A program made the translations under genes and the position numbers. This document shows, in pieces, positions 1 through 5,246 of a stretch of DNA of 6,363 nt. A model generated the notes under the pieces. It saw only the letters and a list, made by a program, of their open reading frames with translations. It made no database searches and was not told the origin of the DNA. This DNA is from Acidimicrobiales bacterium. Its GTDB lineage: Bacteria; Actinomycetota; Acidimicrobiia; Acidimicrobiales; Poriferisodalaceae. Numbering within the stretch: the stretch's first letter is position 1; each line of letters starts with the position of its first letter. The stretch lies in NCBI GenBank assembly GCA_030749275.1, contig JASMKJ010000426.1, positions 1 through 6,363 of the forward strand, written 5' to 3'.

Positions 1-212
1 CCCATTAGGTCGATCCATGCGAGGACAGCGTCACCCCAACGTTCTTCAAGCAACGCGTGCTTAATGGCCTCATTCTCACTGCTTGTCAGAACATCTGTGG
101 GGGTCCGTGCAACCAACTCAGTAGCAAGTACCCGGTGCAGCACATCGACATCGGTCGCTAAGAAGACTTGAGGAGGTTCTGACCTCACGACGGCGTATGC
201 AACTCCGGGCAT
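1..212 (-). CDS. Small hypothetical protein coupled to the methylase, cut by the left window edge
   Basis: The frame stays open from an ATG at 212-210 to the window edge, giving about 70 residues that start MPGVAYAVVRSEPPQVFLAT and include LLEERWGDAVLAWIDLMG near the edge. The ATG overlaps the methylase stop codon as TAATG, the classic arrangement for termination-reinitiation, so the two proteins are probably made from one mRNA. A GGAG lies only 3 bases before the ATG, too close for a normal ribosome site. An in-frame GTG at 188-186 is an alternative start. The visible part has no signal peptide, membrane segment or catalytic motif. It looks like a compact helical soluble protein with an aromatic, acidic stretch (ERWGDAVLAWID). 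I do not recognise a named family. The coupling suggests a partner or accessory of the methylase, but that is inference. The C-terminus is outside the window. Confidence 0.8.
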   Translation of the reverse strand, partial: MPGVAYAVVRSEPPQVFLATDVDVLHRVLATELVARTPTDVLTSSENEAIKHALLEERWGDAVLAWIDLM

Positions 213-1717
213 TAGCTCCAACCAGAAGTTATTTCTTTAGCTTTCCAGAACCCCGGTATTGGGTCGATTGCACCGCCGTTGGCGTAATGAACAAGCCGCT
301 CTACGGCTTGTTCGTCGAACATCGGTATCGCATCGAAAACCCCGTATGGCCCGACAGCTCTAAGGGCCTTATCGCCCTCACTGCCCGGTCGAGGTAGGTG
401 CGAGGTCAAAACCAATATTCTGGCTTCAGCGTCGTGGGCCTTCAAAACCGAAGCCCTTCCTAACGTCTTCCATATGGTGTCGATTCGCAACAGTCCGGGT
501 CGAACGGTGGTGAAAGCTCCCGAAACATCAATCCACCATTCGTCGCCTTTTACATCCTCAACTTTGAAGTTGTACTGGACCCCTGCGCGCGGAACTTTCA
601 CATCTTTTTGAAGCACCGTGAAACCGCACCTCTCCAACAGATCAGTAGCGATGTCTTGAGCTTTTTTCCCTTCTTGGGTAGCTCGTCGCTGGAAGTCTTC
701 TGCCGCTATTTCTTCGTCTGTTACTGCTGCCAGTGCTTCTGCTATCTCGGGTAGCGGGGGCTGCTCACCCGGTGGTTGTCGGTGCGCCCACACCCTGGCA
801 CGCGCCGCGTTGATCCTCTCACGCGCTACTTCCACATAACCCGGGTCAAGGTCGTACCCAACGCCCTGACGTTCTGTCAGTGCTGCTGCAACCAGCGTGG
901 TTCCGGAACCCATGAACGGATCTAGGACCGCGTCTCCTTCGAAGGTATAGAGATCGATCAGTCGACGCGGTAACTCAACTGGAAACGGTGCCGGGTGTCG
1001 AACTCGGCGAGCACTTTCCGCGTGGATGTCCCAAACGTCAAGTGTTGCCTCCATGAATTCATCGGTCGGCAATGTGCTCTTATGTGGAAGTCCAAGTTCG
1101 GCCCGTGCTGCCGGAGACTTTGCTCGATCAAATCGTCCTTTGCTGGCGACGATGATGCGTTCGGTTGTGTCTCGTAGCGCGGGATTCGCAGCGCTCCTAA
1201 ATGAGCCCCAGGCGCAGGACCCACTACTCCCGCGACTCTTTTGCCAAATGATCTCACCTCGAAGCAATAAACCTAAGTCCTCAAGGATTCGGATTACGTC
1301 GGCTGACAGACTCCGATAAGGCTTGCGTCCAAGATTCGCGACGTTAACCGCTATCCGCCCTCCAGGCTCGAGAACTCGCACACATTCCGCGAACACCGAA
1401 TCAAGCATGCTGAGGTAGTCGAAGTAAGTGGTCGGAACGCGGTCGTCAGCATCTGCCGCAATCGAATCTTCGTATTCCTTACCAACAAAGTACGGGGGGG
1501 AAGTGACTACTAGGGCAATACTTGAGTCCGGAAGGTGGTGCATGTCTCGAGCATCCCCTTCCAAGCATCCATCTCCTAGGTCCGGAATTGGGTTAACGGT
1601 CTCATCATCAGTTAGAACCGGCGGACTGAAGCGGGCGTAAAAAGCGGATGCGTCGTGTCCTTCTCGACGAGATACCCCGAATGCCGATGTTGAAGTACGT
1701 TGGCGATTTTCGCTCAC
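212..1717 (-). CDS. Beta-class DNA methyltransferase (N4-cytosine or N6-adenine) with an extra C-terminal domain
   Basis: This 501-residue protein should transfer a methyl group from S-adenosylmethionine to the exocyclic amino group of a base in DNA. The catalytic motif IV is TSPPY at residues 72-76. The SAM-binding motif I, DPFMGSGTT, comes later at 266-274, followed by GYDLDPGYVEVA (287-298, motif II). The order IV then I defines the beta class. SPPY is commonest in N4-cytosine enzymes but also occurs in N6-adenine ones. The stretch between the motifs (about 155-225, with SGSCAWGSF) should hold target recognition. The core ends near 305. Residues about 340-480 form an additional alpha/beta domain: a helix (KKAQDIATDLLERCGF), strands ending in WWIDVSGAF (394-402), a helix (DTIWKTLGRASVL), then a strand (RILVLTS). 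This matches restriction-nuclease-fold topology but lacks a clear PD-(D/E)XK triad. The start is GTG at 1717-1715, with AGGGAG 8 bases upstream; an overlapping ATG at 1719 reads straight into TGA. No separate restriction endonuclease gene is visible in the window. Confidence 0.95.
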   Translation of the reverse strand: MSENRQRTSTSAFGVSRREGHDASAFYARFSPPVLTDDETVNPIPDLGDGCLEGDARDMHHLPDSSIALVVTSPPYFVGKEYEDSIAADADDRVPTTYFDYLSMLDSVFAECVRVLEPGGRIAVNVANLGRKPYRSLSADVIRILEDLGLLLRGEIIWQKSRGSSGSCAWGSFRSAANPALRDTTERIIVASKGRFDRAKSPAARAELGLPHKSTLPTDEFMEATLDVWDIHAESARRVRHPAPFPVELPRRLIDLYTFEGDAVLDPFMGSGTTLVAAALTERQGVGYDLDPGYVEVARERINAARARVWAHRQPPGEQPPLPEIAEALAAVTDEEIAAEDFQRRATQEGKKAQDIATDLLERCGFTVLQKDVKVPRAGVQYNFKVEDVKGDEWWIDVSGAFTTVRPGLLRIDTIWKTLGRASVLKAHDAEARILVLTSHLPRPGSEGDKALRAVGPYGVFDAIPMFDEQAVERLVHYANGGAIDPIPGFWKAKEITSGWS

Positions 1718-1725
1718 ATCAACTA

Positions 1726-1731
1726 CTCCCT
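1726..1731 (-). promoter_or_regulatory. Shine-Dalgarno of the methylase gene
   Basis: AGGGAG on the minus strand lies 8 bases upstream of the GTG at 1717-1715. It fixes the GTG as the start, because the ATG two bases further upstream is followed immediately by TGA. It is the clearest ribosome site in the window. Confidence 0.7.
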
Positions 1732-1876
1732 AAATTGGTCACGGCTCTTCGATAAGGGAACTCACCAAAGCCTTGTCGGCGAGTGTACGGGGATGATGGG
1801 ACACTGAGTAGCAATCGTCGACAGCTAATCAACCCCGATTCTCGACATCTAGCCATCTAACCCTAGGAAACGGGGA

Positions 1877-1882
1877 TACGGT
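1877..1882 (+). promoter_or_regulatory. Putative -10 box for leaderless transcription of the EEP gene
   Basis: TACGGT fits the actinobacterial TANNNT -10 pattern and lies exactly 6 bases before the GTG at 1889, so transcription could start at the initiation codon. No good -35 is seen 16-18 bases upstream. The alternative reading is a leadered mRNA using GGGGA (1872-1876) as a ribosome site, but its 12-base spacing is long. Confidence 0.35.
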
Positions 1883-1888
1883 GACAAC

Positions 1889-2683
1889 GTGCGCATCGTG
1901 ACGTGGAACTTGTGGTGGAGGTTCGGCGACTGGGAATCTCGGCAGGTGGCAATCGATCATACCCTTGCAAGCCTCGACGCTGATGTGGTCTGTGTGCAGG
2001 AAGTATGGAGCTCGGAAACGGGGCGTGATCAAGTCAAAGAACTGGCTGAAAAATTGGACCTGCACTACGTAAGGACACCTGAACGTTGGTGGAAAGGCCA
2101 CTCTTTTGGCAACGCCATCTTGTCTAGGTATCCGATCATCGAAACCGAAGCTGTCCAGCTGCCGCCGACCGAGGGTCCCGGAACCCGGTGGGCTTTAATG
2201 GCGGTGCTGGACCGATTCGGGACTCCGATACCGGTCATATGTACCCACCTGGATTACCGCTTTGATCAGAGCGCTCGGAGGCAACGCCAGGTGGAAGCAA
2301 TTTACGATTTAGTTGCAGCCAGACATGATCCAGATGGTCACCCGGTTCTTCTGGCTGGTGACTTTAATGCAACCCCAAATTCGACGGAGATTCGGATGAT
2401 CACGGGAGAAACACCGACTCCCATCGAAGGTCTGGCAATGACCGATGCGTGGCCACAATGCAACGATTCACCAGGGTGGACTTGGGATAAGAAAAATCCT
2501 TACCTTGAAGAAGCCACTTGGCCTCAGCGCAGGCTTGACTACGTGTTTGTGTCTTGGCCTCGTCCGACGCCGATGGGGAATATTTCCGGCGCGTATCTCG
2601 CGGGGGTTGAGCCCGTTGACGGGGTCACTGCTTCGGATCACTGGGCTGTAGTGGTTGATCTCGTCGACGATTCTTCGACCTAG
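1889..2683 (+). CDS. Endonuclease/exonuclease/phosphatase (EEP) family metal-dependent hydrolase
   Basis: This 264-residue protein carries the full set of EEP motifs in order: N7 in the opening TWN, the metal-binding glutamate E38 in VCVQEVW, H120 in ICTHLDY, D158 and N160 in GDFN, D217 in RRLDYVF, and the terminal S249-D250-H251 triplet. The fold (Pfam PF03372) covers the whole chain, and the length fits a stand-alone enzyme. Family members cut phosphodiester or phosphomonoester bonds with Mg2+; substrates range from abasic DNA and RNA to lipids and nucleotides, and nothing here decides between them. There is no signal peptide or membrane segment, so it should act in the cytosol. The N-terminus is tryptophan-rich (WNLWWRFGDWESR). 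The start is GTG at 1889; no other in-frame start follows the TAG at 1850. It is divergent from the methylase, and its stop lies one base from the convergent acyltransferase stop. Confidence 0.93.
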   Translation: MRIVTWNLWWRFGDWESRQVAIDHTLASLDADVVCVQEVWSSETGRDQVKELAEKLDLHYVRTPERWWKGHSFGNAILSRYPIIETEAVQLPPTEGPGTRWALMAVLDRFGTPIPVICTHLDYRFDQSARRQRQVEAIYDLVAARHDPDGHPVLLAGDFNATPNSTEIRMITGETPTPIEGLAMTDAWPQCNDSPGWTWDKKNPYLEEATWPQRRLDYVFVSWPRPTPMGNISGAYLAGVEPVDGVTASDHWAVVVDLVDDSST

Positions 2684-2684
2684 G

Positions 2685-3323
2685 TCAGTTTTCCGGCCGC
2701 TTCCAGTTCACCCCGTCGTGGAAGCGAACGACTTTGGCTGGAACTCCGGCGATGACGGCATTGGGTGGAAACTGCCCCCTAACAACCGAGTTGGCAGCTA
2801 CGACACAGTGTTCTCCGATTCGCGCTCCGGGCAGGACGACGGCACCTGATCCGATCCAACTTCCAGATCCAATCACCACGGGGTCATCTTGGGGGTCTTG
2901 AACACCAATAGGGATATCAAGATCTTCGTAGCCATGGTTTTGGTCTGTGATGTAAACGTTCATACCGGTAAATACGTCATTCCCGATATCTATTCGGTAA
3001 TGGCCGACTATCGCGCTCCCTCTTCCGATAAGGCATCTATCTCCGATGATGACGACGGGGTCAGTCATCATCTGTTGATCGGGGACCATCCCTGCAGAAA
3101 GTGTGACGTGCCCGGCGATCATGGTGTCTTCACCGATGCTGATCCATCGTTCTCCGTACATGTTCCCGGTGGGCCAACTAATTATCGAACCCCTCCCAAA
3201 CTGTTTGTACGGCTTGGCTCCGTGGTCGTTAGGTCCTATCGACGCGGCTCGATTGAGTGTTCTGGACACACTTCGGATTAAGCGCCCAATAGCTGAGCGG
3301 CAGCGGGAACGAAGTCGAAGCAT
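2685..3323 (-). CDS. Hexapeptide-repeat (left-handed beta-helix) O-acyltransferase
   Basis: This 212-residue protein probably moves an acetyl or other acyl group from a CoA thioester to a hydroxyl of a sugar or similar acceptor, in the manner of WbbJ and maltose O-acetyltransferase. Residues 1-45 are basic (MLRLRSRCRS...), then imperfect hexapeptide repeats of the [LIV]-G-x-x type run from about 61 to 185, for example ISIGED, VIIGDRCLIG, IDIGND, VIGSGSWIGSGAVVLPGARIG. A loop with TDQNH (126-130) supplies the probable catalytic H130. The usual terminal signature, here VIAGVPAKVVR (190-200), follows. Such proteins form trimers. The start is ATG at 3323 with AGGG (3334-3331) 7 bases upstream. 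It lies 20 bases after pafC on the same strand and is probably cotranscribed with it, though no functional link to a DNA-damage regulator is evident. The basic N-terminus could contact membrane or a partner. The acceptor is unknown. Confidence 0.9.
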   Translation of the reverse strand: MLRLRSRCRSAIGRLIRSVSRTLNRAASIGPNDHGAKPYKQFGRGSIISWPTGNMYGERWISIGEDTMIAGHVTLSAGMVPDQQMMTDPVVIIGDRCLIGRGSAIVGHYRIDIGNDVFTGMNVYITDQNHGYEDLDIPIGVQDPQDDPVVIGSGSWIGSGAVVLPGARIGEHCVVAANSVVRGQFPPNAVIAGVPAKVVRFHDGVNWKRPEN

Positions 3324-3343
3324 GGGCGGACCCTAGTCTGGAG

Positions 3344-4267
3344 TCATAGCTTCTCGTAGCGACCCAAGAGGCGTTTAGCCGCGTTGGGCCCGAGAGTTTG
3401 GAATGGTCCACTAGTAGCGACTTGAGTATCTGCGCCGAGTTGCAGCAGCAGTCGTTCCAAGAATACGGTGCTCGAAACTGAGATTTCGACAAGCAACGTT
3501 TCTCCTTCTTCGATGACCTGAGCAGGCAGCGATTCAATCATCCATCGCGCACTGCTGGGTATTTCGATTCTGATGATGGGGGCTTCTTCTCCCCCTGTGA
3601 AGGCTTCATTGCCTGGATCTGGTCGTTCGTGCCTGGTGCCGGTGAGTTCGACTTCTTCAATCCGGTCAATCCGAAAAGTCCGATGTTCATCTCGAAGTTG
3701 ACAGTGAGCACGTAAGTACCAGTCTCCAGATAAGTTGAGTGTTTCGTATGGTTCCACTGTGCGTGTCGATGTCTCATCAGTCCAACGGGCGTAGTACTCG
3801 ATTCGAATACACTCGCGATTTTTGGTGGCTTGTTGGACGGTTTCAAGGAAGTCGGGGTCGGATATATCAACGGCGATGGTTGAGGCGGTCCCAAGCGCTG
3901 TTTCCAGTTTTGATACTCCTGTCCTAAGCGCGTCAACGTCCATGCCCGGTAGAACGAGTGCTGCGTTCGCAACCGCGAGAAGTCCCACGGCTTCGCTTCG
4001 TTCAAGCCTTCGGGGTCGCCCTATTAACGGGTTGATGTCGAATAAAATGTCGCCGTCTTCATCCACGATCAGACCCAGGTTGTGGAACTCTTCATTTACG
4101 GCGACCTCAACGCCTTGGAGTGGGTATAGCTCGCTGTATGCGTCGTCTGAGTCAATTCCGAAGTGTTCAGCTACTTCTGAGACACTGACTGGTTGATGCT
4201 CATAGGCCCACAGCATCATTGCCAACTGCAATGCCAACCGCGCGTCGTTTGTACGTCGTTTTCTCAA
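3344..4267 (-). CDS. pafC: WYL-domain transcriptional regulator, PafC-like subunit
   Basis: This is the second of two tandem WYL proteins, about 307 residues. In mycobacteria PafB and PafC act together to activate the RecA/LexA-independent DNA-damage response. Numbered from the chosen start, a helix-turn-helix region covers about 4-50 (including VSVSEVAEHFGI), then a linker with FDINPLIGRPRRLERSEAVG, typical of PafC. A WYL domain spans about 150-210 with W183-Y184-L185 in DWYLRAHC and the FRIDRI motif (198-203), and a C-terminal WCX-type domain ends RLLGRYEKL. I place the start at TTG 4267-4265. It overlaps the pafB stop as TTGA (4 bases), has GGTGGA 6 bases upstream, and aligns with usual PafC N-termini. 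An in-frame TTG at 4294 would add nine residues but has a weaker ribosome site. The gene is translationally coupled to pafB. A generic WYL regulator pair is the alternative. Confidence 0.85.
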   Translation of the reverse strand: MRKRRTNDARLALQLAMMLWAYEHQPVSVSEVAEHFGIDSDDAYSELYPLQGVEVAVNEEFHNLGLIVDEDGDILFDINPLIGRPRRLERSEAVGLLAVANAALVLPGMDVDALRTGVSKLETALGTASTIAVDISDPDFLETVQQATKNRECIRIEYYARWTDETSTRTVEPYETLNLSGDWYLRAHCQLRDEHRTFRIDRIEEVELTGTRHERPDPGNEAFTGGEEAPIIRIEIPSSARWMIESLPAQVIEEGETLLVEISVSSTVFLERLLLQLGADTQVATSGPFQTLGPNAAKRLLGRYEKL

Positions 4268-5181
4268 GCTGAATCCACCAAGGCTTGTAACCAAGAGGTC
4301 ACATCTTCCACCAACTCCGCTGGGCTCAGGACGATGGCGTGATCACCCATTCCAAACAACCAAGAACGGAACGCTCCTGGGCTTCGGACATCCACTTCTA
4401 TCACTACTGATCCGTCATCACGACGTTCGATAACTCCTCCTCTGTCGCGCTCGACCAGTCGAGACAGCGGAGGGTTGACTAATACCCGCGCCACAAGTCC
4501 ATCATCGGGTCCGTGGAGCAATGGGTCTTTCGCCATTGCATCACCAGGATCGGGCACCTCGTAGGCTGTCGCAGAATTCTCTGCGCCGAGGACAAGAGAG
4601 CTTTGGAACCGCTCTACTTTAAAGTTCTTTGGAACTCCGTCTTCGTACCCGTGTACGTACCAAGCTCCCTGTCTCCAGAACACCAAAACGGGTTCCACGT
4701 CACGACTTCGCCCTCCATATACGAAGCTGATCACACACTTCCGGTCGACGGCGTCATGGAGCGCAATAAGTTCATCGGGTGCACTCAGTTGAGCTCTAAG
4801 TGGAGGTGGGCCCGGCAAGGTGCCAGCTCCGAGCTTCGCAAGTGCGTCTATTTCCCACGCTGCATCAAATTGAACCATTGAGGCAGCCATCTCAATGGCA
4901 AGACCTTCTTCATCGGAAAGCTCTAGATCCAAGAACACATCCGAGTCCCTGATGGCGTATCGAGTTCCGCCAGCGGCCTCGTCGCTGCCTCCAATGCTTT
5001 CCGTGTGAATGGGGATACCACTATTCCTTAAATCTTTCTTGTCACGCTCGAAAGTCTTTTTAGAACTGGGGCCATCGTCAACGTATAGATCTGTGTCGCG
5101 AACTATCTCAGCCCAACTAACGGGGACGGGGTTGGCTCGCAGATACATGAGCAATTTCCAAATGCGTTCGTTCTTGTCCAC
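4264..5181 (-). CDS. pafB: WYL-domain transcriptional regulator, PafB-like subunit
   Basis: This 305-residue protein is the first gene of the minus-strand unit. The N-terminal helix-turn-helix (about 5-58) includes KKTFERDKKDLRNSGIPIHT (41-60), the stretch most diagnostic of PafB. The WYL domain covers about 134-200, with the eponymous position read as W174-Y175-V176 in GAWYVHGY and a VERF motif at 189-192. A WCX-type C-terminal domain (about 222-303) contains FRSWLFGMGDHAIVLSP. WYL domains are ligand sensors, thought in PafBC to sense single-stranded nucleic acid made during damage. The start is GTG at 5181, which gives the expected short PafB N-terminus. No Shine-Dalgarno is visible, but TAGAGT (5195-5190) lies 8 bases upstream, suggesting a leaderless or nearly leaderless transcript. 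No pafA, tatA, tatC or helY lies alongside within the window, unlike the mycobacterial order. Confidence 0.87.
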   Translation of the reverse strand: MDKNERIWKLLMYLRANPVPVSWAEIVRDTDLYVDDGPSSKKTFERDKKDLRNSGIPIHTESIGGSDEAAGGTRYAIRDSDVFLDLELSDEEGLAIEMAASMVQFDAAWEIDALAKLGAGTLPGPPPLRAQLSAPDELIALHDAVDRKCVISFVYGGRSRDVEPVLVFWRQGAWYVHGYEDGVPKNFKVERFQSSLVLGAENSATAYEVPDPGDAMAKDPLLHGPDDGLVARVLVNPPLSRLVERDRGGVIERRDDGSVVIEVDVRSPGAFRSWLFGMGDHAIVLSPAELVEDVTSWLQALVDSA

Positions 5182-5189
5182 TTCACTCG

Positions 5190-5195
5190 ACTCTA
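5190..5195 (-). promoter_or_regulatory. Putative -10 box for pafB
   Basis: TAGAGT on the minus strand matches TANNNT and ends 8 bases before the pafB GTG. A good -35 is not seen at 17-18 bases, so the call rests on the box, its position and the lack of a ribosome site. Confidence 0.25.
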
Positions 5196-5234
5196 GATTC
5201 TCAACAGATGAGATTGTTCGATCTATCTACGCCC

Positions 5235-5240
5235 TAACCT
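5235..5240 (+). promoter_or_regulatory. Putative -10 box for leaderless transcription of glpD
   Basis: TAACCT matches TANNNT and lies exactly 6 bases before the GTG at 5247, the same geometry as the box before the EEP gene. TTGTTC at 5214-5219 is a possible -35, but the 15-base spacer is short. Confidence 0.35.
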
Positions 5241-5246
5241 GCATGC

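Larger units (their letters stand above)
1718..1888. promoter_or_regulatory. Divergent intergenic region between the methylase and the EEP hydrolase
   Basis: These 171 bases hold no credible gene and must contain promoters for both divergent units. An imperfect inverted repeat has arms at 1760-1766 (ACTCACC) and 1778-1784 (GGCGAGT), with one mismatch in seven pairs and an 11-base loop; it could be an operator. A TANNNT box (TACGGT) sits at 1877-1882, just before the EEP start. On the minus strand TACACT (1787-1782) is a possible -10 for the methylase but has no convincing -35. Its distance from the GTG would leave a leader of roughly 60 bases. Confidence 0.5.
5182..5246. promoter_or_regulatory. 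Divergent promoter region between pafB and glpD
   Basis: The 65 bases between two divergent GTG starts must serve both genes. An inverted repeat, TCTCA-acaga-TGAGA (5199-5213), lies near the centre, where the -35 regions of both candidate promoters would fall, so it could be an operator. Neither gene has a recognisable Shine-Dalgarno here. Confidence 0.5.

Noticed and set aside
197..397. Plus-strand open frame opposite the end of the methylase
   Set aside because: It is antisense to a confident coding region, and its composition is that of a reverse-strand shadow.
1773..1795. Possible PafBC/RecA-NDp damage promoter (TTGTCGGCG)
   Set aside because: The first half resembles TTGTCRGTG, but after 8 bases the sequence is GGGATG, not a TANNNT box, and the next start codon is over 90 bases away.
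1829..2101. Minus-strand open frame of 90 codons at the EEP start
   Set aside because: It mostly overlaps the EEP N-terminus antisense and has no recognisable features.
2889..3281. Plus-strand open frame of 130 codons
   Set aside because: It lies wholly antisense to the acyltransferase, whose repeats are unmistakable. Its translation has no family features; the openness is a by-product of the repeated codon pattern.
3538..4005. Minus-strand open frame of 155 codons inside pafC
   Set aside because: It is in a different frame from the well-supported WYL protein and shows no domain, so it is a shadow frame.
4265..4294. Upstream TTG at 4294 as the pafC start
   Set aside because: The TTG at 4267 has a better-placed ribosome site (GGTGGA, 6 bases) and the typical 4-base overlap with the pafB stop. 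The longer form remains possible.
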